DNA of 64,000 nt from Brassica napus (lineage: Eukaryota > Streptophyta > Magnoliopsida > Brassicales > Brassicaceae), in assembly GCF_020379485.1 (NCBI RefSeq), contig NW_026016720.1, positions 1-64,000 of the forward strand, in the 5' to 3' direction. The notes below the pieces were generated by a model, which saw only the letters and a program-made list of their open reading frames with translations, had not been told where the DNA came from and searched no databases. The first letter of the stretch is position 1; the number at the start of each line of letters is the position of its first letter. Shown here one piece after another: positions 48,801-63,800 of this stretch. A program made the translations under genes and the position numbers.

Positions 48801-51800
48801 TTCTTCGTCGTTCCAATAAACCAGGATGAATCACTTTGTAAGAAGCTTGATTTGGATACATAAAGTGGTGGAGAATCACCAGGAAGTTGAATAAATCTCA
48901 TAGGAGTTGGGATGAAGAAGTTATCCCACTTTCTAATCAGGTGATTCCAGTTTCCCAGTTTGGGAATAGGACAGCTTCTTCGTCGTTCCAATCAAACCAG
49001 GATGAATCACTTTGTAAGAAGCTTGATTTGGATACATAAAGTGGTGGAGAATCACCAGGAAGTTGAATAAATCTCATAGGAGTTGGGATGAAGAAGTTAT
49101 CCCACTTTCTAATCAGGTGATTCCAGTTTCCCAGTTTGGGAATAGGACAGCTTCTTCGTCGTTCCAATCAAACCAGGATGAATCACTTTGTAAGAAGCTT
49201 GATTTGGATACATAAAGTGGTGGAGAATCACCAGGAAGTTGAATAAATCTCATAGGAGTTGGGATGAAGAAGTTATCCCACTTTCTAATCAGGTGATTCC
49301 AGTTTCCCAGTTTGGGAATAGGACAGCTTCTTCGTCGTTCCAATAACACCAGGATGAATCACTTTGTAAGAAGCTTGATTTGGATACATAAAGTGTTGGA
49401 GAATCACCAGGAAGTTGAATAAATCTCATAGGAGTTGGGATGAAGAAGTTATCCCACTTTCTAATCAGGTGATTCCAGTTTCCCAGTTTGGGAATAGGAC
49501 AGCTTCTTCGTCGTTCCAATAACACCAGGATGAATCACTTTGTAAGAAGCTTGATTTGGATACATAAAGTGGTGGAGAATCACCAGGAAGTTGAATAAAT
49601 CTCATAGGAGTTGGGATGAAGAAGTTATCCCACTTTCTAATCAGGTGATTCCAGTTTCCCAGTTTGGGAATAGGACAGCTTCTTCGTCGTTCCAATAAAC
49701 CAGGATGAATCACTTTGTAAGAAGCTTGATTTGGATACATAAAGTGGTGGAGAATCACCAGGAAGTTGAATAAATCTCATAGGAGTTGGGATGAAGAAGT
49801 TATCCCACTTTCTAATCAGGTGATTCCAGTTTCCCAGTTTGGGAATAGGACAGCTTCTTCGTCGTTCCAATCAAACCAGGATGAATCACTTTGTAAGAAG
49901 CTTGATTTGGATACATAAAGTGGTGGAGAATCACCAGGAAGTTGAATAAATCTCATAGGAGTTGGGATGAAGAAGTTATCCCACTTTCTAATCAGGTGAT
50001 TCCAGTTTCCCAGTTTGGGAATAGGACAGCTTCTTCGTCGTTCCAATCAAACCAGGATGAATCACTTTGTAAGAAGCTTGATTTGGATACATAAAGTGGT
50101 GGAGAATCACCAGGAAGTTGAATAAATCTCATAGGAGTTGGGATGAAGAAGTTATCCCACTTTCTAATCAGGTGATTCCAGTTTCCCAGTTTGGGAATAG
50201 GACAGCTTCTTCGTCGTTCCAATCAAACCAGGATGAATCACTTTGTAAGAAGCTTGATTTGGATACATAAAGTGGTGGAGAATCACCAGGAAGTTGAATA
50301 AATCTCATAGGAGTTGGGATGAAGAAGTTATCCCACTTTCTAATCAGGTGATTCCAGTTTCCCAGTTTGGGAATAGGACAGCTTCTTCGTCGTTCCAATC
50401 AACCAGGATGAATCACTTTGTAAGAAGCTTGATTTGGATACATAAAGTGGTGGAGAATCACCAGGAAGTTGAATAATCTCATAGGAGTTGGGATGAAGAA
50501 GTTATCCCACTTTCTAATCAGGTGATTCCAGTTTCCCAGTTTGGGAATAGGACAGCTTCTTCGTCGTTCCAATCAAACCAGGATGAATCACTTTGTAAGA
50601 AGCTTGATTTGGATACATAAAGTGGTGGAGAATCACCAGGAAGTTGAATAAATCTCATAGGAGTTGGGATGAAGAAGTTATCCCACTTTCTAATCAGGTG
50701 ATTCCAGTTTCCCAGTTTGGGAATAGGACAGCTTCTTCGTCGTTCCAATCAAACCAGGATGAATCACTTTGTAAGAAGCTTGATTTGGATACATAAAGTG
50801 GTGGAGAATCACCAGGAAGTTGAATAAATCTCATAGGAGTTGGGATGAAGAAGTTATCCCACTTTCTAATCAGGTGATTCCAGTTTCCCAGTTTGGGAAT
50901 AGGACAGCTTCTTCGTCGTTCCAATCAAACCAGGATGAATCACTTTGTAAGAAGCTTGATTTGGATACATAAAGTGGTGGAGAATCACCAGGAAGTTGAA
51001 TAAATCTCATAGGAGTTGGGATGAAGAAGTTATCCCACTTTCTAATCAGGTGATTCCAGTTTCCCAGTTTGGGAATAGGACAGCTTCTTCGTCGTTCCAA
51101 TCAAACCAGGATGAATCACTTTGTAAGAAGCTTGATTTGGATACATAAAGTGGTGGAGAATCACCAGGAAGTTGAATAAATCTCATAGGAGTTGGGATGA
51201 AGAAGTTATCCCACTTTCTAATCAGGTGATTCCAGTTTCCCAGTTTGGGAATAGGACAGCTTCTTCGTCGTTCCAATCAAACCAGGATGAATCACTTTGT
51301 AAGAAGCTTGATTTGGATACATAAAGTGGTGGAGAATCACCAGGAAGTTGAATAATCTCATAGGAGTTGGGATGAAGAAGTTATCCCACTTTCTAATCAG
51401 GTGATTCCAGTTTCCCAGTTTGGGAATAGGACAGCTTCTTCGTCGTTCCAATCAAACCAGGATGAATCACTTTGTAAGAAGCTTGATTTGGATACATAAA
51501 GTGTTGGAGAATCACCAGGAAGTTGAATAAATCTCATAGGAGTTGGGATGAAGAAGTTATCCCACTTTCTAATCAGGTGATTCCAGTTTCCCAGTTTGGG
51601 AATAGGACAGCTTCTTCGTCGTTCCAATAACACCAGGATGAATCACTTTGTAAGAAGCTTGATTTGGATACATAAAGTGGTGGAGAATCACCAGGAAGTT
51701 GAATAAATCTCATAGGAGTTGGGATGAAGAAGTTATCCCACTTTCTAATCAGGTGATTCCAGTTTCCCAGTTTGGGAATAGGACAGCTTCTTCGTCGTTC

Positions 51801-54800
51801 CAATCAAACCAGGATGAATCACTTTGTAAGAAGCTTGATTTGGATACATAAAGTGGTGGAGAATCACCAGGAAGTTGAATAAATCTCATAGGAGTTGGGA
51901 TGAAGAAGTTATCCCACTTTCTAATCAGGTGATTCCAGTTTCCCAGTTTGGGAATAGGACAGCTTCTTCGTCGTTCCAATAACACCAGGATGAATCACTT
52001 TGTAAGAAGCTTGATTTGGATACATAAAGTGGTGGAGAATCACCAGGAAGTTGAATAAATCTCATAGGAGTTGGGATGAAGAAGTTATCCCACTTTCTAA
52101 TCAGGTGATTCCAGTTTCCCAGTTTGGGAATAGGACAGCTTCTTCGTCGTTCCAATCAAACCAGGATGAATCACTTTGTAAGAAGCTTGATTTGGATACA
52201 TAAAGTGGTGGAGAATCACCAGGAAGTTGAATAAATCTCATAGGAGTTGGGATGAAGAAGTTATCCCACTTTCTAATCAGGTGATTCCAGTTTCCCAGTT
52301 TGGGAATAGGACAGCTTCTTCGTCGTTCCAATCAAACCAGGATGAATCACTTTGTAAGAAGCTTGATTTGGATACATAAAGTGGTGGAGAATCACCAGGA
52401 AGTTGAATAAATCTCATAGGAGTTGGGATGAAGAAGTTATCCCACTTTCTAATCAGGTGATTCCAGTTTCCCAGTTTGGGAATAGGACAGCTTCTTCGTC
52501 GTTCCAATCAAACCAGGATGAATCACTTTGTAAGAAGCTTGATTTGGATACATAAAGTGGTGGAGAATCACCAGGAAGTTGAATAAATCTCATAGGAGTT
52601 GGGATGAAGAAGTTATCCCACTTTCTAATCAGGTGATTCCAGTTTCCCAGTTTGGGAATAGGACAGCTTCTTCGTCGTTCCAATCAAACCAGGATGAATC
52701 ACTTTGTAAGAAGCTTGATTTGGATACATAAGTGGTGGAGAATCACCAGGAAGTTGAATAAATCTCATAGGAGTTGGGATGAAGAAGTTATCCCACTTTC
52801 TAATCAGGTGATTCCAGTTTCCCAGTTTGGGAATAGGACAGCTTCTTCGTCGTTCCAATCAAACCAGGATGAATCACTTTGTAAGAAGCTTGATTTGGAT
52901 ACATAAAGTGGTGGAGAATCACCAGGAAGTTGAATAAATCTCATAGGAGTTGGGATGAAGAAGTTATCCCACTTTCTAATCAGGTGATTCCAGTTTCCCA
53001 GTTTGGGAATAGGACAGCTTCTTCGTCGTTCCAATCAAACCAGGATGAATCACTTTGTAAGAAGCTTGATTTGGATACATAAAGTGGTGGAGAATCACCA
53101 GGAAGTTGAATAAATCTCATAGGAGTTGGGATGAAGAAGTTATCCCACTTTCTAATCAGGTGATTCCAGTTTCCCAGTTTGGGAATAGGACAGCTTCTTC
53201 GTCGTTCCAATAAACCAGGATGAATCACTTTGTAAGAAGCTTGATTTGGATACATAAAGTGGTGGAGAATCACCAGGAAGTTGAATAAATCTCATAGGAG
53301 TTGGGATGAAGAAGTTATCCCACTTTCTAATCAGGTGATTCCAGTTTCCCAGTTTGGGAATAGGACAGCTTCTTCGTCGTTCCAATAAACCAGGATGAAT
53401 CACTTTGTAAGAAGCTTGATTTGGATACATAAAGTGGTGGAGAATCACCAGGAAGTTGAATAAATCTCATAGGAGTTGGGATGAAGAAGTTATCCCACTT
53501 TCTAATCAGGTGATTCCAGTTTCCCAGTTTGGGAATAGGACAGCTTCTTCGTCGTTCCAATCAAACCAGGATGAATCACTTTGTAAGAAGCTTGATTTGG
53601 ATACATAAAGTGGTGGAGAATCACCAGGAAGTTGAATAAATCTCATAGGAGTTGGGATGAAGAAGTTATCCCACTTTCTAATCAGGTGATTCCAGTTTCC
53701 CAGTTTGGGAATAGGACAGCTTCTTCGTCGTTCCAATCAAACCAGGATGAATCACTTTGTAAGAAGCTTGATTTGGATACATAAAGTGTTGGAGAATCAC
53801 CAGGAAGTTGAATAAATCTCATAGGAGTTGGGATGAAGAAGTTATCCCACTTTCTAATCAGGTGATTCCAGTTTCCCAGTTTGGGAATAGGACAGCTTCT
53901 TCGTCGTTCCAATCAAACCAGGATGAATCACTTTGTAAGAAGCTTGATTTGGATACATAAAGTGGTGGAGAATCACCAGGAAGTTGAATAAATCTCATAG
54001 GAGTTGGGATGAAGAAGTTATCCCACTTTCTAATCAGGTGATTCCAGTTTCCCAGTTTGGGAATAGGACAGCTTCTTCGTCGTTCCAATCAAACCAGGAT
54101 GAATCACTTTGTAAGAAGCTTGATTTGGATACATAAAGTGGTGGAGAATCACCAGGAAGTTGAATAAATCTCATAGGAGTTGGGATGAAGAAGTTATCCC
54201 ACTTTCTAATCAGGTGATTCCAGTTTCCCAGTTTGGGAATAGGACAGCTTCTTCGTCGTTCCAATCAAACCAGGATGAATCACTTTGTAAGAAGCTTGAT
54301 TTGGATACATAAAGTGGTGGAGAATCACCAGGAAGTTGAATAAATCTCATAGGAGTTGGGATGAAGAAGTTATCCCACTTTCTAATCAGGTGATTCCAGT
54401 TTCCCAGTTTGGGAATAGGACAGCTTCTTCGTCGTTCCAATAACACCAGGATGAATCACTTTGTAAGAAGCTTGATTTGGATACATAAAGTGGTGGAGAA
54501 TCACCAGGAAGTTGAATAATCTCATAGGAGTTGGGATGAAGAAGTTATCCCACTTTCTAATCAGGTGATTCCAGTTTCCCAGTTTGGGAATAGGACAGCT
54601 TCTTCGTCGTTCCAATCAAACCAGGATGAATCACTTTGTAAGAAGCTTGATTTGGATACATAAAGTGTTGGAGAATCACCAGGAAGTTGAATAAATCTCA
54701 TAGGAGTTGGGATGAAGAAGTTATCCCACTTTCTAATCAGGTGATTCCAGTTTCCCAGTTTGGGAATAGGACAGCTTCTTCGTCGTTCCAATCAAACCAG

Positions 54801-57800
54801 GATGAATCACTTTGTAAGAAGCTTGATTTGGATACATAAAGTGGTGGAGAATCACCAGGAAGTTGAATAAATCTCATAGGAGTTGGGATGAAGAAGTTAT
54901 CCCACTTTCTAATCAGGTGATTCCAGTTTCCCAGTTTGGGAATAGGACAGCTTCTTCGTCGTTCCAATCAAACCAGGATGAATCACTTTGTAAGAAGCTT
55001 GATTTGGATACATAAAGTGGTGGAGAATCACCAGGAAGTTGAATAAATCTCATAGGAGTTGGGATGAAGAAGTTATCCCACTTTCTAATCAGGTGATTCC
55101 AGTTTCCCAGTTTGGGAATAGGACAGCTTCTTCGTCGTTCCAATAAACCAGGATGAATCACTTTGTAAGAAGCTTGATTTGGATACATAAAGTGGTGGAG
55201 AATCACCAGGAAGTTGAATAAATCTCATAGGAGTTGGGATGAAGAAGTTATCCCACTTTCTAATCAGGTGATTCCAGTTTCCCAGTTTGGGAATAGGACA
55301 GCTTCTTCGTCGTTCCAATCAAACCAGGATGAATCACTTTGTAAGAAGCTTGATTTGGATACATAAAGTGGTGGAGAATCACCAGGAAGTTGAATAAATC
55401 TCATAGGAGTTGGGATGAAGAAGTTATCCCACTTTCTAATCAGGTGATTCCAGTTTCCCAGTTTGGGAATAGGACAGCTTCTTCGTCGTTCCAATAAACC
55501 AGGATGAATCACTTTAAGAAGCTTGATTTGGATACATAAAGTGGTGGAGAATCACCAGGAAGTTGAATAAATCTCATAGGAGTTGGGATGAAGAAGTTAT
55601 CCCACTTTCTAATCAGGTGATTCCAGTTTCCCAGTTTGGGAATAGGACAGCTTCTTCGTCGTTCCAATAAACCAGGATGAATCACTTTGTAAGAAGCTTG
55701 ATTTGGATACATAAAGTGGTGGAGAATCACCAGGAAGTTGAATAATCTCATAGGAGTTGGGATGAAGAAGTTATCCCACTTTCTAATCAGGTGATTCCAG
55801 TTTCCCAGTTTGGGAATAGGACAGCTTCTTCGTCGTTCCAATCAACCAGGATGAATCACTTTGTAAGAAGCTTGATTTGGATACATAAAGTGGTGGAGAA
55901 TCACCAGGAAGTTGAATAAATCTCATAGGAGTTGGGATGAAGAAGTTATCCCACTTTCTAATCAGGTGATTCCAGTTTCCCAGTTTGGGAATAGGACAGC
56001 TTCTTCGTCGTTCCAATCAAACCAGGATGAATCACTTTGTAAGAAGCTTGATTTGGATACATAAAGTGGTGGAGAATCACCAGGAAGTTGAATAAATCTC
56101 ATAGGAGTTGGGATGAAGAAGTTATCCCACTTTCTAATCAGGTGATTCCAGTTTCCCAGTTTGGGAATAGGACAGCTTCTTCGTCGTTCCAATCAAACCA
56201 GGATGAATCACTTTGTAAGAAGCTTGATTTGGATACATAAAGTGGTGGAGAATCACCAGGAAGTTGAATAAATCTCATAGGAGTTGGGATGAAGAAGTTA
56301 TCCCACTTTCTAATCAGGTGATTCCAGTTTCCCAGTTTGGGAATAGGACAGCTTCTTCGTCGTTCCAATCAAACCAGGATGAATCACTTTGTAAGAAGCT
56401 TGATTTGGATACATAAAGTGTTGGAGAATCACCAGGAAGTTGAATAATCTCATAGGAGTTGGGATGAAGAAGTTATCCCACTTTCTAATCAGGTGATTCC
56501 AGTTTCCCAGTTTGGGAATAGGACAGCTTCTTCGTCGTTCCAATCAAACCAGGATGAATCACTTTGTAAGAAGCTTGATTTGGATACATAAAGTGGTGGA
56601 GAATCACCAGGAAGTTGAATAAATCTCATAGGAGTTGGGATGAAGAAGTTATCCCACTTTCTAATCAGGTGATTCCAGTTTCCCAGTTTGGGAATAGGAC
56701 AGCTTCTTCGTCGTTCCAATCAAACCAGGATGAATCACTTTGTAAGAAGCTTGATTTGGATACATAAAGTGGTGGAGAATCACCAGGAAGTTGAATAAAT
56801 CTCATAGGAGTTGGGATGAAGAAGTTATCCCACTTTCTAATCAGGTGATTCCAGTTTCCCAGTTTGGGAATAGGACAGCTTCTTCGTCGTTCCAATCAAA
56901 CCAGGATGAATCACTTTGTAAGAAGCTTGATTTGGATACATAAAGTGGTGGAGAATCACCAGGAAGTTGAATAAATCTCATAGGAGTTGGGATGAAGAAG
57001 TTATCCCACTTTCTAATCAGGTGATTCCAGTTTCCCAGTTTGGGAATAGGACAGCTTCTTCGTCGTTCCAATCAAACCAGGATGAATCACTTTGTAAGAA
57101 GCTTGATTTGGATACATAAAGTGGTGGAGAATCACCAGGAAGTTGAATAAATCTCATAGGAGTTGGGATGAAGAAGTTATCCCACTTTCTAATCAGGTGA
57201 TTCCAGTTTCCCAGTTTGGGAATAGGACAGCTTCTTCGTCGTTCCAATCAAACCAGGATGAATCACTTTGTAAGAAGCTTGATTTGGATACATAAAGTGG
57301 TGGAGAATCACCAGGAAGTTGAATAAATCTCATAGGAGTTGGGATGAAGAAGTTATCCCACTTTCTAATCAGGTGATTCCAGTTTCCCAGTTTGGGAATA
57401 GGACAGCTTCTTCGTCGTTCCAATCAAACCAGGATGAATCACTTTGTAAGAAGCTTGATTTGGATACATAAAGTGGTGGAGAATCACCAGGAAGTTGAAT
57501 AATCTCATAGGAGTTGGGATGAAGAAGTTATCCCACTTTCTAATCAGGTGATTCCAGTTTCCCAGTTTGGGAATAGGACAGCTTCTTCGTCGTTCCAATC
57601 AAACCAGGATGAATCACTTTGTAAGAAGCTTGATTTGGATACATAAAGTGGTGGAGAATCACCAGGAAGTTGAATAAATCTCATAGGAGTTGGGATGAAG
57701 AAGTTATCCCACTTTCTAATCAGGTGATTCCAGTTTCCCAGTTTGGGAATAGGACAGCTTCTTCGTCGTTCCAATAACACCAGGATGAATCACTTTGTAA

Positions 57801-60800
57801 GAAGCTTGATTTGGATACATAAAGTGGTGGAGAATCACCAGGAAGTTGAATAAATCTCATAGGAGTTGGGATGAAGAAGTTATCCCACTTTCTAATCAGG
57901 TGATTCCAGTTTCCCAGTTTGGGAATAGGACAGCTTCTTCGTCGTTCCAATCAAACCAGGATGAATCACTTTGTAAGAAGCTTGATTTGGATACATAAAG
58001 TGGTGGAGAATCACCAGGAAGTTGAATAAATCTCATAGGAGTTGGGATGAAGAAGTTATCCCACTTTCTAATCAGGTGATTCCAGTTTCCCAGTTTGGGA
58101 ATAGGACAGCTTCTTCGTCGTTCCAATCAAACCAGGATGAATCACTTTGTAAGAAGCTTGATTTGGATACATAAAGTGGTGGAGAATCACCAGGAAGTTG
58201 AATAAATCTCATAGGAGTTGGGATGAAGAAGTTATCCCACTTTCTAATCAGGTGATTCCAGTTTCCCAGTTTGGGAATAGGACAGCTTCTTCGTCGTTCC
58301 AATAAACCAGGATGAATCACTTTGTAAGAAGCTTGATTTGGATACATAAAGTGGTGGAGAATCACCAGGAAGTTGAATAAATCTCATAGGAGTTGGGATG
58401 AAGAAGTTATCCCACTTTCTAATCAGGTGATTCCAGTTTCCCAGTTTGGGAATAGGACAGCTTCTTCGTCGTTCCAATAACACCAGGATGAATCACTTTG
58501 TAAGAAGCTTGATTTGGATACATAAAGTGGTGGAGAATCACCAGGAAGTTGAATAAATCTCATAGGAGTTGGGATGAAGAAGTTATCCCACTTTCTAATC
58601 AGGTGATTCCAGTTTCCCAGTTTGGGAATAGGACAGCTTCTTCGTCGTTCCAATCAAACCAGGATGAATCACTTTGTAAGAAGCTTGATTTGGATACATA
58701 AAGTGGTGGAGAATCACCAGGAAGTTGAATAAATCTCATAGGAGTTGGGATGAAGAAGTTATCCCACTTTCTAATCAGGTGATTCCAGTTTCCCAGTTTG
58801 GGAATAGGACAGCTTCTTCGTCGTTCCAATCAAACCAGGATGAATCACTTTGTAAGAAGCTTGATTTGGATACATAAAGTGTTGGAGAATCACCAGGAAG
58901 TTGAATAATCTCATAGGAGTTGGGATGAAGAAGTTATCCCACTTTCTAATCAGGTGATTCCAGTTTCCCAGTTTGGGAATAGGACAGCTTCTTCGTCGTT
59001 CCAATAAACCAGGATGAATCACTTTGTAAGAAGCTTGATTTGGATACATAAAGTGGTGGAGAATCACCAGGAAGTTGAATAAATCTCATAGGAGTTGGGA
59101 TGAAGAAGTTATCCCACTTTCTAATCAGGTGATTCCAGTTTCCCAGTTTGGGAATAGGACAGCTTCTTCGTCGTTCCAATCAAACCAGGATGAATCACTT
59201 TGTAAGAAGCTTGATTTGGATACATAAAGTGGTGGAGAATCACCAGGAAGTTGAATAAATCTCATAGGAGTTGGGATGAAGAAGTTATCCCACTTTCTAA
59301 TCAGGTGATTCCAGTTTCCCAGTTTGGGAATAGGACAGCTTCTTCGTCGTTCCAATCAAACCAGGATGAATCACTTTGTAAGAAGCTTGATTTGGATACA
59401 TAAAGTGGTGGAGAATCACCAGGAAGTTGAATAAATCTCATAGGAGTTGGGATGAAGAAGTTATCCCACTTTCTAATCAGGTGATTCCAGTTTCCCAGTT
59501 TGGGAATAGGACAGCTTCTTCGTCGTTCCAATCAAACCAGGATGAATCACTTTGTAAGAAGCTTGATTTGGATACATAAAGTGGTGGAGAATCACCAGGA
59601 AGTTGAATAAATCTCATAGGAGTTGGGATGAAGAAGTTATCCCACTTTCTAATCAGGTGATTCCAGTTTCCCAGTTTGGGAATAGGACAGCTTCTTCGTC
59701 GTTCCAATAAACCAGGATGAATCACTTTGTAAGAAGCTTGATTTGGATACATAAAGTGGTGGAGAATCACCAGGAAGTTGAATAAATCTCATAGGAGTTG
59801 GGATGAAGAAGTTATCCCACTTTCTAATCAGGTGATTCCAGTTTCCCAGTTTGGGAATAGGACAGCTTCTTCGTCGTTCCAATAAACCAGGATGAATCAC
59901 TTTGTAAGAAGCTTGATTTGGATACATAAAGTGGTGGAGAATCACCAGGAAGTTGAATAAATCTCATAGGAGTTGGGATGAAGAAGTTATCCCACTTTCT
60001 AATCAGGTGATTCCAGTTTCCCAGTTTGGGAATAGGACAGCTTCTTCGTCGTTCCAATCAAACCAGGATGAATCACTTTGTAAGAAGCTTGATTTGGATA
60101 CATAAAGTGTTGGAGAATCACCAGGAAGTTGAATAAATCTCATAGGAGTTGGGATGAAGAAGTTATCCCACTTTCTAATCAGGTGATTCCAGTTTCCCAG
60201 TTTGGGAATAGGACAGCTTCTTCGTCGTTCCAATCAAACCAGGATGAATCACTTTGTAAGAAGCTTGATTTGGATACATAAAGTGGTGGAGAATCACCAG
60301 GAAGTTGAATAAATCTCATAGGAGTTGGGATGAAGAAGTTATCCCACTTTCTAATCAGGTGATTCCAGTTTCCCAGTTTGGGAATAGGACAGCTTCTTCG
60401 TCGTTCCAATCAAACCAGGATGAATCACTTTGTAAGAAGCTTGATTTGGATACATAAAGTGGTGGAGAATCACCAGGAAGTTGAATAAATCTCATAGGAG
60501 TTGGGATGAAGAAGTTATCCCACTTTCTAATCAGGTGATTCCAGTTTCCCAGTTTGGGAATAGGACAGCTTCTTCGTCGTTCCAATCAAACCAGGATGAA
60601 TCACTTTGTAAGAAGCTTGATTTGGATACATAAAGTGGTGGAGAATCACCAGGAAGTTGAATAAATCTCATAGGAGTTGGGATGAAGAAGTTATCCCACT
60701 TTCTAATCAGGTGATTCCAGTTTCCCAGTTTGGGAATAGGACAGCTTCTTCGTCGTTCCAATCAAACCAGGATGAATCACTTTGTAAGAAGCTTGATTTG

Positions 60801-63800
60801 GATACATAAAGTGGTGGAGAATCACCAGGAAGTTGAATAAATCTCATAGGAGTTGGGATGAAGAAGTTATCCCACTTTCTAATCAGGTGATTCCAGTTTC
60901 CCAGTTTGGGAATAGGACAGCTTCTTCGTCGTTCCAATCAAACCAGGATGAATCACTTTGTAAGAAGCTTGATTTGGATACATAAAGTGGTGGAGAATCA
61001 CCAGGAAGTTGAATAAATCTCATAGGAGTTGGGATGAAGAAGTTATCCCACTTTCTAATCAGGTGATTCCAGTTTCCCAGTTTGGGAATAGGACAGCTTC
61101 TTCGTCGTTCCAATCAAACCAGGATGAATCACTTTGTAAGAAGCTTGATTTGGATACATAAAGTGGTGGAGAATCACCAGGAAGTTGAATAAATCTCATA
61201 GGAGTTGGGATGAAGAAGTTATCCCACTTTCTAATCAGGTGATTCCAGTTTCCCAGTTTGGGAATAGGACAGCTTCTTCGTCGTTCCAATAAACCAGGAT
61301 GAATCACTTTGTAAGAAGCTTGATTTGGATACATAAAGTGGTGGAGAATCACCAGGAAGTTGAATAAATCTCATAGGAGTTGGGATGAAGAAGTTATCCC
61401 ACTTTCTAATCAGGTGATTCCAGTTTCCCAGTTTGGGAATAGGACAGCTTCTTCGTCGTTCCAATCAAACCAGGATGAATCACTTTGTAAGAAGCTTGAT
61501 TTGGATACATAAAGTGGTGGAGAATCACCAGGAAGTTGAATAAATCTCATAGGAGTTGGGATGAAGAAGTTATCCCACTTTCTAATCAGGTGATTCCAGT
61601 TTCCCAGTTTGGGAATAGGACAGCTTCTTCGTCGTTCCAATAAACCAGGATGAATCACTTTGTAAGAAGCTTGATTTGGATACATAAAGTGGTGGAGAAT
61701 CACCAGGAAGTTGAATAAATCTCATAGGAGTTGGGATGAAGAAGTTATCCCACTTTCTAATCAGGTGATTCCAGTTTCCCAGTTTGGGAATAGGACAGCT
61801 TCTTCGTCGTTCCAATCAAACCAGGATGAATCACTTTGTAAGAAGCTTGATTTGGATACATAAAGTGTGGAGAATCACCAGGAAGTTGAATAAATCTCAT
61901 AGGAGTTGGGATGAAGAAGTTATCCCACTTTCTAATCAGGTGATTCCAGTTTCCCAGTTTGGGAATAGGACAGCTTCTTCGTCGTTCCAATCAAACCAGG
62001 ATGAATCACTTTGTAAGAAGCTTGATTTGGATACATAAAGTGTTGGAGAATCACCAGGAAGTTGAATAAATCTCATAGGAGTTGGGATGAAGAAGTTATC
62101 CCACTTTCTAATCAGGTGATTCCAGTTTCCCAGTTTGGGAATAGGACAGCTTCTTCGTCGTTCCAATCAAACCAGGATGAATCACTTTGTAAGAAGCTTG
62201 ATTTGGATACATAAAGTGTTGGAGAATCACCAGGAAGTTGAATAAATCTCATAGGAGTTGGGATGAAGAAGTTATCCCACTTTCTAATCAGGTGATTCCA
62301 GTTTCCCAGTTTGGGAATAGGACAGCTTCTTCGTCGTTCCAATCAAACCAGGATGAATCACTTTGTAAGAAGCTTGATTTGGATACATAAAGTGTTGGAG
62401 AATCACCAGGAAGTTGAATAAATCTCATAGGAGTTGGGATGAAGAAGTTATCCCACTTTCTAATCAGGTGATTCCAGTTTCCCAGTTTGGGAATAGGACA
62501 GCTTCTTCGTCGTTCCAATCAAACCAGGATGAATCACTTTGTAAGAAGCTTGATTTGGATACATAAAGTGGTGGAGAATCACCAGGAAGTTGAATAAATC
62601 TCATAGGAGTTGGGATGAAGAAGTTATCCCACTTTCTAATCAGGTGATTCCAGTTTCCCAGTTTGGGAATAGGACAGCTTCTTCGTCGTTCCAATCAAAC
62701 CAGGATGAATCACTTTGTAAGAAGCTTGATTTGGATACATAAAGTGGTGGAGAATCACCAGGAAGTTGAATAAATCTCATAGGCGTTGGGATGAAGAAGT
62801 TATCCCACTTTCTAATCAGGTGATTCCAGTTTCCCAGTTTGGGAATAGGACAGCTTCTTCGTCGTTCCAATAAACCAGGATGAATCACTTTGTAAGAAGC
62901 TTGATTTGGATACATAAAGTGGTGGAGAATCACCAGGAAGTTGAATAAATCTCATAGGAGTTGGGATGAAGAAGTTATCCCACTTTCTAATCAGGTGATT
63001 CCAGTTTCCCAGTTTGGGAATAGGACAGCTTCTTCGTCGTTCCAATCAAACCAGGATGAATCACTTTGTAAGAAGCTTGATTTGGATACATAAAGTGGTG
63101 GAGAATCACCAGGAAGTTGAATAAATCTCATAGGAGTTGGGATGAAGAAGTTATCCCACTTTCTAATCAGGTGATTCCAGTTTCCCAGTTTGGGAATAGG
63201 ACAGCTTCTTCGTCGTTCCAATCAAACCAGGATGAATCACTTTGTAAGAAGCTTGATTTGGATACATAAAGTGGTGGAGAATCACCAGGAAGTTGAATAA
63301 ATCTCATAGGAGTTGGGATGAAGAAGTTATCCCACTTTCTAATCAGGTGATTCCAGTTTCCCAGTTTGGGAATAGGACAGCTTCTTCGTCGTTCCAATCA
63401 ACCAGGATGAATCACTTTGTAAGAAGCTTGATTTGGATACATAAAGTGGTGGAGAATCACCAGGAAGTTGAATAAATCTCATAGGAGTTGGGATGAAGAA
63501 GTTATCCCACTTTCTAATCAGGTGATTCCAGTTTCCCAGTTTGGGAATAGGACAGCTTCTTCGTCGTTCCAATAAACCAGGATGAATCACTTTGTAAGAA
63601 GCTTGATTTGGATACATAAAGTGGTGGAGAATCACCAGGAAGTTGAATAAATCTCATAGGAGTTGGGATGAAGAAGTTATCCCACTTTCTAATCAGGTGA
63701 TTCCAGTTTCCCAGTTTGGGAATAGGACAGCTTCTTCGTCGTTCCAATCAAACCAGGATGAATCACTTTGTAAGAAGCTTGATTTGGATACATAAAGTGG

